Below, piece by piece: positions 27,268 to 34,769 of a DNA stretch of 64,000 nt (position 1 is its first letter; each line of letters opens with the position of its first letter). Source of the DNA: Acrocarpospora phusangensis. Lineage in GTDB: Bacteria > Actinomycetota > Actinomycetes > Streptosporangiales > Streptosporangiaceae. The stretch spans positions 1-64,000 of the forward strand of contig NZ_BOOA01000020.1 in assembly GCF_016862995.1 (NCBI RefSeq), written 5' to 3'. The notes below the pieces were generated by a model, which saw only the letters and a list, made by a program, of their open reading frames with translations, searched no databases and was not told where the DNA came from. The position numbers and the translations under genes are program-made.

Positions 27268-28487
27268 TGAGTTCGCGCCGTCTCGGCCGCGCGGCCGTGG
27301 CCCTGTTCAGCGGAGGTCGGGGCGCGGCCAGCATCGCGCGCGGGCTCCTGCGGGCCCCGGAGGTCGACCTGTCCGTAGTGATCAACGGGTACGACAACGG
27401 GCTGTCCACGGGCGCGCTGCGCCGCTACCTCCCGGGAATGCTCGGGCCTTCGGACTTCCGCAAGAACCTCCAGCTACACCTCTACGCCGACGATCCGGCG
27501 CAGGCCGCGCTGATCCAGGTCCTCGAACATCGCCTGCCGGCCGGGACCACTCGGGACGACTTGGGCGACCTCATCGGTGCTCTCGCCTCCCCGCAGTCCC
27601 CGGGGTTCGGGGCGTTCGGGGCACTGCCGCCGTGCACGCGGGCGGTGTTCGTACGGGAACTGTCCGTCCTGCTGGACAGGCTCGGCAGCCACCCCGGCCT
27701 GGACCTCGCCGACTGCGCGCTCGGCAACCTCGTGCTCGCGGGCGCGTACCTTCGACTGGGCGAGGACTTCAACGCCGCGATCCGCTGCTGCGTCCAGGCT
27801 CTCGAATCGCCGGTACGGCTCGTCAACGTGACCAACGGCGAGAACGCCTTCCTGGTCGCGCGCAAGCGGGACGGTCGGTTGCTGGCCAACGAGGCCGACA
27901 TCGTCGCCCCGCAGGACGCGGTCGCCATCACCGATCTGTTCCTGGTCCGCGAGCCGATCACCCCGGAACGGCTGGTCCGGCTGGAAACGCTGCAGGTCGA
28001 CCGGCTACGCCGAACCCTGGCGCGCGACGGCGCCGAGGTCACGCTCAACCCAGAGGCCGGGGATGCGATCCGGCAGGCCGATCTCGTCGTGTACGGGCCG
28101 GGGACGCCGCATTCGTCGCTGCTGCCGAGTTATCTCACCCCGGGCGTCGCGGACGCACTCGCGGAGAGCCGCGCCGTGGCCAAGGTGTTCGTCGTCAACA
28201 TCCGGGACGACCACGACGTGCAGGGGCTGGGTGCCCATGCCCTGGTCGGCCACACCCTGCGCTACCTGGGCGATCCCGGCAACGAGCGGCGCACCATCAC
28301 CCACGTGCTGTGCCACGGGAACGGGGTCCCCGCGGCGGGCGACACCGACCGCCATGCCTGGGCGGGGGTGCGATGGATCGTCGCCGACCTGGAGGACCCG
28401 GAATGTCCCGGCGTCCACTCAGGGTCGCGAACCCTCGCGGCCCTGGCCGGTGTCGCCAGCGATGCGGCCCTGTCGAGGACAGGGTGA
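27267..28487 (+). CDS. CofD/YvcK-like protein (2-phospho-L-lactate transferase family)
   Basis: 406 aa; GAGGAG lies 4-9 nt before the ATG. CofD/YvcK family marks: a glycine-rich opening LFSGGRGAASIARGLL, VVINGYDNGLSTGALRR (family pattern N-x-x-D-x-G-x-S-T-G-x-L), ALGNLVLAGAYLRLG, and DLVVYGPGTPHSSLLPSYL. True CofD makes F420-0 from a guanylylated or similar donor and Fo; YvcK proteins bind UDP-sugars and control wall metabolism. Here the gene sits inside a glycan operon between a GT2 and a HAD phosphatase, so binding or transfer of a nucleotide-activated sugar intermediate is more likely than F420 synthesis. Confidence 0.85.
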   Translation: MSSRRLGRAAVALFSGGRGAASIARGLLRAPEVDLSVVINGYDNGLSTGALRRYLPGMLGPSDFRKNLQLHLYADDPAQAALIQVLEHRLPAGTTRDDLGDLIGALASPQSPGFGAFGALPPCTRAVFVRELSVLLDRLGSHPGLDLADCALGNLVLAGAYLRLGEDFNAAIRCCVQALESPVRLVNVTNGENAFLVARKRDGRLLANEADIVAPQDAVAITDLFLVREPITPERLVRLETLQVDRLRRTLARDGAEVTLNPEAGDAIRQADLVVYGPGTPHSSLLPSYLTPGVADALAESRAVAKVFVVNIRDDHDVQGLGAHALVGHTLRYLGDPGNERRTITHVLCHGNGVPAAGDTDRHAWAGVRWIVADLEDPECPGVHSGSRTLAALAGVASDAALSRTG

Positions 28488-29152
28488 GCCGGGCCGCCGC
28501 GGCGATCGTCGGGCGGCGGGTCTGGCTGTGCGACCTGGACGGCACGCTCGTCGACTCCAGCCCGGTCCATGAGGCCGCGTTCCGCGCCGCGATCACCGAG
28601 ATCGCGCCCGGACTGCTCGGTTCGTTCACGTATGACGGCAACGCCGGGGCGAGTACCCGCCAGGTGGTGGCCGGTCTGGGCGCCGACCCCGCAGTCATGG
28701 ACCGACTGGTCTGGCGCAAGCAGCGGCTGTATCGCGAGTACGTCGACGCGGGCAGGGTGCGTCTCTTCCCGGGGGCACGCCGGTTGCTGGAGTGCCTGAC
28801 CGACCGAGGGCGTACGGCGTACCTGGTCAGCAGCGGGTCTCGGGGTTCGGTCGAGCGAGTCCTGGCTGCCTGCGGACTGGCCGGATGGTTCCGCGCGGCG
28901 CTGACCGCCGACGATGCTCCGTCGGCGAAGCCGGACCCGGGGTTCTACCTGCGGGCCTGCCAGGACTGGGCCGTCGACCCCGCCGACGCCGTCGCCGTGG
29001 AGGACTCCACGCACGGGGTGGCCTCCGCCGTCGGCGCCGGACTGCTGACCCTCCAGGTCCACACGGACGAGCCCGCCCTCGGCGCGGTGCCGGTACGGGA
29101 TCTGGACGAGATCGTGTCCCTTCTCGGTACGGAGGCGAAGATCAATGGGTGA
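28484..29152 (+). CDS. HAD-superfamily hydrolase (beta-phosphoglucomutase-like)
   Basis: 222 aa from GTG 28484, overlapping the previous stop by 4 bp. Motif I LCDLDGTLVDSSP (nucleophile Asp and acid/base Asp), motif II YLVSSGSRGSVE, motif III SAKPDPGFYLRA, motif IV AVEDSTHGVASA. A helical cap after motif I fits subfamily IA, which includes beta-phosphoglucomutases and sugar-phosphate phosphatases. In this operon it probably converts a sugar phosphate before nucleotide activation by the next gene product. Confidence 0.9.
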   Translation: MSRAAAAIVGRRVWLCDLDGTLVDSSPVHEAAFRAAITEIAPGLLGSFTYDGNAGASTRQVVAGLGADPAVMDRLVWRKQRLYREYVDAGRVRLFPGARRLLECLTDRGRTAYLVSSGSRGSVERVLAACGLAGWFRAALTADDAPSAKPDPGFYLRACQDWAVDPADAVAVEDSTHGVASAVGAGLLTLQVHTDEPALGAVPVRDLDEIVSLLGTEAKING

Positions 29153-29924
29153 CCGGGGAATCTGCGCGGTGATCCCGGCGGCCGGGCAGGGCACCCGGCT
29201 CGGCCTCGGCATTCCGAAGATCATGCTGGAGATCGCCGACGGAGTCACGGTCTGGCACCTGCTGTACCAGCGGCTCGCGCCGTGGGTCGCGCACGTCCAC
29301 GTGGTGCTGTCCCCCGCGGGCGAGGCCCCGTTCCGGCGCCTCGCGGCCGCCGAGATCCGCCTGGGCGAGGTCTCGGTGAGCGTCCAGGACGAGCCGAGGG
29401 GCATGGGCGACGCCGTTTTCGCGGCCGCCCCGCGCTGGGAGGCGTACGACTCGATCGTGGTGGTCTGGGGCGACCAGGCGAACCTGTCCGGGCGGACGGT
29501 CGGCGAGGTGGTGCGCCTTCACCGGGAGGCCGCGTCCGACGACGTTCCGGGGCTCGTCGTTCCGCTGCTGCCGATGCCGGACCCATACGTCGAATACGAG
29601 CACGACCTGCCCTCCAACACTCTGCTGCGGGTGCGGATGTCCCGGGAGGGCGATGAATGCCGTCCCGGTGGGCTCAGCGACGTCGGGGTGTTCTGCTTGA
29701 GCACGTACCGGCTCCGGCAGGAGTGGACCCGGTATCTGGCCGGGGCACGCGACGGCACCGCCACCGGCGAGGTCAACTTCCTGCCGTTCCTGCCGTACCT
29801 GTCGCGGGACCGAGGGTGGCGCACCACGGTGGTGCCGGTCGCGGACCCGGACGAGGCGCGCGGCATCAACACCCCGGACGACCTGGAGTTCGCCAGGAAG
29901 GCGTACCGGCGATGCGCGAGCTGA
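29145..29924 (+). CDS. sugar-phosphate nucleotidyltransferase
   Basis: 259 aa, overlapping the HAD gene by 8 bp. NTP-transferase start CAVIPAAGQGTRLGLGIPKI carries the G-x-G-T-R-x(n)-P-K signature; VVWGDQANLS is the metal-binding strand (usually GD). The central RGINTPDDLEFARKAY near the C-terminus matches the closing segment of MobA/IspD/GlmU-like enzymes. It should use an NTP to activate a sugar phosphate or alditol phosphate in the cytoplasm. Substrate unknown; the HAD and CofD-like neighbours suggest an unusual intermediate. Confidence 0.88.
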   Translation: MGDRGICAVIPAAGQGTRLGLGIPKIMLEIADGVTVWHLLYQRLAPWVAHVHVVLSPAGEAPFRRLAAAEIRLGEVSVSVQDEPRGMGDAVFAAAPRWEAYDSIVVVWGDQANLSGRTVGEVVRLHREAASDDVPGLVVPLLPMPDPYVEYEHDLPSNTLLRVRMSREGDECRPGGLSDVGVFCLSTYRLRQEWTRYLAGARDGTATGEVNFLPFLPYLSRDRGWRTTVVPVADPDEARGINTPDDLEFARKAYRRCAS

Positions 29925-31234
29925 CCGCCGGCCCGGGGCGGTCGAATCGGCCGCGCCGGGTCTACGTCGTGTGTTCCGAGGTGCCGCCCGACATCGTCGG
30001 CGGGCTCGGCCGGTACGCGGAGCGGATGATGGACGCGCTCCGCGACGGCGGCGTACCGGTCGAGGTGTACGGCACCGCCCGCCGGGGCCGGCCGCCAGAG
30101 GCCGAACGCATCGGTGACGTCACCCTGCACCGGTTGCCGACGGCGGGCCGCGGCCACGCACCGGGTTCCCGGACCGCACGGGCGGTATGGCTGCTAGCCA
30201 GGAGCGCGGGGATGGTCGTGTTCAACCTGCGTGTCGCCAGCCGCATCCTGCGTACCGAGGCGGCCCGGTCCGAAGACAAGCGGTCTGACGGGAGGCCGTC
30301 CGGGGACTCCCGGTCCGAGGCGGTGGTCGCGGTACACGACTGGATGGGCTGCCTGGCTGGGATCCTGTGCCGGGTGCTGGGCCGGCTGCCGGTGGTGTTC
30401 CACGTGCACAACCGCGAACTCAGCGCGGCCCCCGCCTCGCGCCGCTCCGTGCTCGCCGTCGCACTTGACGCGCTGGAGACGGTCCAGGCCCGGCTGGCCC
30501 GCCTGATCGTGGTGCCGAGCGCCGCCATGCGCGACGACCTGGCGGCTCGTGGCTGGCCGGCCGACCGGCTGCGGGTGGTGGCGCATGGGTTCGAGGAGCC
30601 CGAACTGCTCCGGCTGGCCATCCTGTCCGGCGACGAGCGGGAACGGCTTCGTATGGCGATCCGCCGCCGCTACCTGCCCGGCGGCGACGGACGGCTCGTC
30701 GTCTTCGCCGGGCGCCTGGCGCGGCACAAAGGTGTGCACACGCTGATCCGAGCGGTGCCGTGGATTGTCAAGGAGCACGACACCCGGATCGTGCTCCTTG
30801 GCGCGCAGCTCCCGCAGACAGATGACGACGCGGACATCGCGCGGACGATCGACGAGACGGGCGTGGCCGGACATGTGGTCGCGGGCTACCGCTTCGTGGA
30901 CTCGGCCGAGGTGTTCGCGCACTTCCTGGCGGCCGACGTCTGCGTGTTCCCGTCCCAGTACGAGCCGTTCGGGCTGGTCGCGGTCGAGGCGATGGCGCTG
31001 GGCCGGCCGGTGGTGGTCGGTCCCGGCTACTCACCGGAGGTCGTTGGCGACGGGGCGCTCCGCCTCACCGTGGACGACCCGGAGGAGCTGGCCGCCGCGC
31101 TGTCGTACTGCCTTGGAGACCGCCTGGCCGCCGACCGGCTCGCCGCTCGCGGCGCGGCTTACGTATGGGAGCGGTACAGCTGGGCCCGTACGGCCGAGAG
31201 CACCCTGGCGCTCTACGCCGAGGCGCCCCGGTGA
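29912..31234 (+). CDS. family 4 glycosyltransferase (GT-B)
   Basis: 440 aa from ATG 29912, overlapping the previous gene by 13 bp. N-terminal acceptor domain opens VVCSEVPPDIVGGLGRYAER (the GGLG loop of starch-synthase-like GT4/GT5 enzymes). C-terminal donor domain: VVFAGRLARHKGVHTLIRAV, then PSQYEPFGLVAVEAMALGRP with the E-x7-E retaining motif. It probably adds a hexose from a nucleotide sugar. It is a clear paralogue of the last gene of the operon, so two successive transfers are likely. Confidence 0.92.
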   Translation: MRELTAGPGRSNRPRRVYVVCSEVPPDIVGGLGRYAERMMDALRDGGVPVEVYGTARRGRPPEAERIGDVTLHRLPTAGRGHAPGSRTARAVWLLARSAGMVVFNLRVASRILRTEAARSEDKRSDGRPSGDSRSEAVVAVHDWMGCLAGILCRVLGRLPVVFHVHNRELSAAPASRRSVLAVALDALETVQARLARLIVVPSAAMRDDLAARGWPADRLRVVAHGFEEPELLRLAILSGDERERLRMAIRRRYLPGGDGRLVVFAGRLARHKGVHTLIRAVPWIVKEHDTRIVLLGAQLPQTDDDADIARTIDETGVAGHVVAGYRFVDSAEVFAHFLAADVCVFPSQYEPFGLVAVEAMALGRPVVVGPGYSPEVVGDGALRLTVDDPEELAAALSYCLGDRLAADRLAARGAAYVWERYSWARTAESTLALYAEAPR

Positions 31235-32598
31235 CGTCCACAGGCCCGGCGGGCCAGGCGAGCCGACGGACGGGGGAGCAGGAAGGCGTTCCTGGCGGAG
31301 TGCCGCTCGACCTCCGAAGCCGGGTAAGGGGACGGGTCGCGGGGTTGCGCGCCGCACACGGCTGGGTCGTGGGGCCGACAGTGGTGAACGCCGTCGCCAG
31401 CGGCGTGTCGGCGACGACCACGCTAGTGGTGGCCTGGGGGGTCAGCGCCGCCGAGTTCGGCCGGTTCACCCTGGTCCTGTCGATCGCGTTGATCGTCACC
31501 GTCGGCATGCTGATGAGCCTGCACTTCGTCATGTACCAGGAGTTGCCGCGGAGCGAGCCGCGGGACCGTCCGGCTCTGGTGACGACGGCGCTGCTGTCCA
31601 CGCTGGTGCTGGGGGCGGGCGTGGCCGTCGCCGGTCTGCTGGCCGCCCCGGTGCTGACCGCGCTGCTGGGCGTCGATCTGCGCACGCTCTGCTTCGCGCT
31701 GGCTCTCGCCCTGTCGATGACGGTGAACCAGCTCACCGATAGCTTCCTGCGCGGTCTGGAGAAGTACGCGCTGACCGCCAGGCTGAAGATCGCGGTCGCC
31801 GTCGTGTACCTGGGCGTGTCGGCCTACTGCCTGCTCGTTCTCGGGATTAGGGACATCGAGTTCTACCTGCTGGCCTTGATCGGCACGAACGTGCTCTTCG
31901 CTGTCGTGTCCGCGGTCGGCTACCGGGTCGTCCCACGGCTCTGGTCGCCCGCTTTGATCCGCTCGCTGTACCGGCACGGGGGGTACCTGACCGTTCTCGC
32001 CGTCCTCGGCTCGTTGCTGTTCGGAGTCGATTTGATCTTCCTCAACCACTGGGCCGTCCAGTCCGACATCGGGGTGTACTCCCTCTACAACAACTTCCCC
32101 AAGCGACTGCTCGGCGTGGTGTTCGCCGACGGCATCGGCCTGGTGCTGATGCCCATGCTGGCGATCATGGACAGAGGCACGGCACTGCGGCGGATCGGGC
32201 GGCTGTCCCCGGCGGTCTTCCTGGCCACAGCGGGCTTCTCGTTCACGGCGAGCATGCTGTTCTTCCTGCTGCTCCGCGGCGAATACCCGTACTCGTTCGG
32301 CCTGATGTCGCTGTCGGCCCTGGGGATCGGTGTGCACACCGTCTTCAACCTCTACTCGGCCGCGCTGTTGATGGGCGGAGTACGGGGCGCCAAGGTGCTC
32401 ATCGTCGCCGAGTTGGTCGCGACCCCCGTGGTACTCGCCTGCCAGGCGGTGCTGATCGCCTGGCAGGGCCTGATCGGCGGGCTGGTGGCGTTCGCACTGT
32501 CCAACCTCGTCCTCGTCGCCGTCGTGGTGGTCGTCTCCACTCGGGCCTATCGGCCGGAGCCGGTGGCGGGCGGCACGCGTACCCGGGAGATCCCATGA
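31231..32598 (+). CDS. polysaccharide flippase (Wzx/MOP family)
   Basis: 455 aa from GTG 31231, overlapping the previous stop. After a 50-residue polar start there are about 12 hydrophobic helices, beginning with VVGPTVVNAVASGVSATTTL and ending VALSNLVLVAVVVVVSTRAY-like, with the usual loop GVYSLYNNFPKRLLGVVFAD of MOP-type exporters. It should move a lipid-linked oligosaccharide across the membrane. Its place between two GT4 genes supports a complete assembly and export pathway in this operon. Confidence 0.88.
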   Translation: MTSTGPAGQASRRTGEQEGVPGGVPLDLRSRVRGRVAGLRAAHGWVVGPTVVNAVASGVSATTTLVVAWGVSAAEFGRFTLVLSIALIVTVGMLMSLHFVMYQELPRSEPRDRPALVTTALLSTLVLGAGVAVAGLLAAPVLTALLGVDLRTLCFALALALSMTVNQLTDSFLRGLEKYALTARLKIAVAVVYLGVSAYCLLVLGIRDIEFYLLALIGTNVLFAVVSAVGYRVVPRLWSPALIRSLYRHGGYLTVLAVLGSLLFGVDLIFLNHWAVQSDIGVYSLYNNFPKRLLGVVFADGIGLVLMPMLAIMDRGTALRRIGRLSPAVFLATAGFSFTASMLFFLLLRGEYPYSFGLMSLSALGIGVHTVFNLYSAALLMGGVRGAKVLIVAELVATPVVLACQAVLIAWQGLIGGLVAFALSNLVLVAVVVVVSTRAYRPEPVAGGTRTREIP

Positions 32599-33884
32599 TG
32601 AAGATCGCCCATATCGTCAACCAGTTCCCGCCGAACATCACCGCCGGACTTGGCCGCTACGTCGAGAGGATCATTCCTCTGATGGCCGGTCCGCTCCGGT
32701 TGAGCGTGTTCACGCTCAACGACGGTCGTCTGCCCGTGCACGAGGAGACCGGCGGCGTCACCGTGTACCGGCCGCTCGGCCGGGTGCTGGGCGGGATCAG
32801 TCGCCGCCGACGGCTCAACCGCACCCGCAGGGTCGACTTCGTCCTGCTCGTGCTGAACGTCGTGACGAGCAATTGGCGATACGTTCTGCGGCTGTGGTCC
32901 GCCGGGCGGGACGGGCGGCCCGACCTGGTCGCCGTACACGACTCGACGAACTTCCTGGCCGGGCTGCTCTGCCACTACCTGCTGCGACTGCCGGTCGTCC
33001 TCCACCTGCACACCACCGAGTACGGCGTCGACCGGCCGCGCGGTGCGCTCAGTGGGCTGAGCCCGTTCCCCGTCATCGAACGGTGGCTGGCCCGGATCGC
33101 CCAGCGCGTCGTGGTTTGCACCCCGGAGGTACGGGACCGGCTCGCCGCCGCAGGCTGGGACCGGCAGACGATCGAGGTGGTGTGCCTGGGCGGCACGTTC
33201 GAGCGGCTGCCGGCCGAGGGCGGCCTGGACCGGGACGAACTCCGCGCCGATGCCGCTGACCTGCGGGCCCGGCTCGGCATCGCGGCCGCAGACCCGGTGC
33301 TGCTGTTCGTTGGCCGGATAGAACGGCAGAAGGGCGTCTACGAACTGCTGGAAGCGATGCGGACGATCGTCGATGCGGTTCCCGGGACGACGCTGGTGAT
33401 CGTGGGCGAGGGTGACGAGGCCGGCGTCCGGCGGATCGTGGCCGACACGGGGCTGGCCGGGCGGGTGCGCACCTCCGGCGGGTGGGTCGAGCGCCCTGCG
33501 CTGCTGCGGTACTACGAGATGGCCGACATCTGCGTCTTCCCCTCGCTGTTCGAGCCGTTCGGCCTGGTGGCGACCGAGGCGATGGCCATGGCCCGGCCGA
33601 CGATCCTCGGCCACGGGTTCTCCCGGATCTTCCTCGGCGACCCGGCCAGGCCCGCCGTCCGGTTCATACGCGGGTCCGATTCCGATGACATCGCCCGTAC
33701 CGTGATCGAGCTCATGGCCGATCCGGCGGCGCGCGGCGCGCTCGCCGAGCGCGGGGAGCGGTTCGTCCGGGACCGGCTGAGCTGGGCCCGCGCCGCCGAT
33801 GAGACGCTCGCGGTGTACCGGGCCGTCCTTGCGGCGCAGCGCTCCGCTCCTGGGGAGTGTGGACATCGCCGGAACCCGCACTGA
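32595..33884 (+). CDS. family 4 glycosyltransferase (GT-B), last gene of the operon
   Basis: 429 aa; start ATG 32595 overlaps the flippase stop (ATGA). Opening HIVNQFPPNITAGLGRYVER is the acceptor-side loop; VLLFVGRIERQKGVYELLEA begins the donor domain; PSLFEPFGLVATEAMAMARP carries the E-x7-E motif. Closely related in layout to the GT4 two genes upstream. No terminator hairpin is obvious after the stop; 33885-34023 contains nothing that I can assign. Confidence 0.92.
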   Translation: MMKIAHIVNQFPPNITAGLGRYVERIIPLMAGPLRLSVFTLNDGRLPVHEETGGVTVYRPLGRVLGGISRRRRLNRTRRVDFVLLVLNVVTSNWRYVLRLWSAGRDGRPDLVAVHDSTNFLAGLLCHYLLRLPVVLHLHTTEYGVDRPRGALSGLSPFPVIERWLARIAQRVVVCTPEVRDRLAAAGWDRQTIEVVCLGGTFERLPAEGGLDRDELRADAADLRARLGIAAADPVLLFVGRIERQKGVYELLEAMRTIVDAVPGTTLVIVGEGDEAGVRRIVADTGLAGRVRTSGGWVERPALLRYYEMADICVFPSLFEPFGLVATEAMAMARPTILGHGFSRIFLGDPARPAVRFIRGSDSDDIARTVIELMADPAARGALAERGERFVRDRLSWARAADETLAVYRAVLAAQRSAPGECGHRRNPH

Positions 33885-34023
33885 TCTCCGCGCTGCGCAA
33901 GGTGTCCGCCGAGGCGATCACGAGCGGTCCATTCCATAGAAGAGATCAGAACGGAGCCGCTGTGGAGAAGCCTCGACGCCGCCGTGACGGCTTGGGCGAC
34001 CCTTGACTCTCCGCCCAGCCGCT

Positions 34024-34278
34024 TCAGGGGCGGCGGGGTACGCCCAGCGCAATCCTGGCTTGATTGGGTGTTACCGGTTCGATGATGAGGCCCATCTCGT
34101 CAACGAGTGTGTCGAAGGCGTTGCGCATGGCCTCACCACGGTTGTCCGCCACGATGGCCGCTTCGACGTAGTTGACAGCCGAGATGCGACACACGGCGGC
34201 GGCGATGGCGTGGGCGAATGGGCTCGCCTCGGGCTCACCATTGATGACAGCGATGATGGCGCTGGAATCGATGATCAC
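34024..34278 (-). pseudogene. vapC-like PIN-domain toxin, C-terminally truncated
   Basis: 84 aa against the usual 125-135. The first catalytic Asp (MIIDSSAIIAV) and the second acidic motif (NYVEAAIV) are present, but the frame stops after ARIALGVPRRP, before the third Asp (usually in a GDCFAYALA-like motif) and the last helix. The toxin is therefore most likely dead. Its start overlaps the antitoxin remnant by 4 bp, as in normal vapBC operons. Confidence 0.7.
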
Positions 34279-34409
34279 GCGGGAAGGCCGGTTTCCGGGT
34301 CGTACAGGTCTTCAACGGAGAGCCGGTCCTGACCCAGATGGGATCGCATGCCGGCGGCGATGCTCAGGATACGCTCGGCTCTGTCGGCGGCTTCGGAGCG
34401 GCGTTCCAG
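34275..34409 (-). pseudogene. vapB-like antitoxin, 5' end replaced by an IS relic
   Basis: The last 45 codons read as the C-terminal part of a VapB antitoxin (SEAADRAERILSIAAGM and VEDLYDPETGLPA, the toxin-wrapping tail). Upstream of about 34409 the sequence is the 3' end of a transposase gene in antisense, so the DNA-binding N-terminus has been lost. The longer frame up to 34583 is an artefact of this junction. Confidence 0.65.
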
Positions 34410-34630
34410 CGCCACCTGCGGCACGCCCTGCGCGAGTAGGAACGCTTCTACAACCGGCACTGAGCCCATCAAGCTCACGCCCAGGCCGCCCCGCTGCTTC
34501 CCGTCCCGGATCCGATCATTGATCCAGAGCGAATCGCGAGCTCGGCCGTACACCGTCGAGACCGGCTCGGCGGACTCCTCCACGGGTACTTACATGCCGC
34601 TTGAACTGCACGGATGGGATTTTCGGCAGG
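34410..34630 (+). mobile_element. 3' relic of an integrase-core IS (same type as at 49.8 kb)
   Basis: About 220 bp align with 50782-51002: the coding text for RHALRE-x-E, FYNRH-A-H-A and PDPI is recognisable with several stops, then ACATGCCGCTTGAACTG and the right inverted repeat GGATTTTCGGCAGGC. Divergence is much higher than between fresh copies, so this insertion is old. It cuts the vapB gene on its left and lies about 70 bp before the Zur-like box on its right. Confidence 0.75.
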
Positions 34631-34701
34631 CTCGGGGTTCGCGATCGTCTTCGACAGCTGTTGTCCGCCACCGCGCTGTTCGCGGAGCCCTGTGTTGGGT
34701 T

Positions 34702-34716
34702 TGAAAATCATTACCA
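34702..34716. promoter_or_regulatory. Zur/Fur-type operator candidate
   Basis: TGAAAATCATTACCA fits the 7-1-7 palindrome of actinomycete Zur boxes (TGAAAAT-n-ATTTTCA) at 12 of 14 arm positions. A second ATTACCAT register follows directly. The site is 54 bp before the preferred start of the ABC-transporter operon, in an A/T-rich pocket, where a repressor would block transcription. Which metal it senses (Zn, Ni or Fe) cannot be settled from sequence. Confidence 0.5.
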
Positions 34717-34769
34717 TTACCATGTTCACAAACAACCCCTTTTGGTACGTTCAGGAACATAGGTGCACC

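Noticed and set aside
27267-28487. F420 biosynthesis gene cofD
   Set aside because: No other F420 genes are nearby and the context is glycan assembly, so only family-level naming is justified.
34275-34583. 102-aa intact antitoxin gene
   Set aside because: The upstream half is antisense IS sequence; only the last 45 codons belong to a VapB-like protein.
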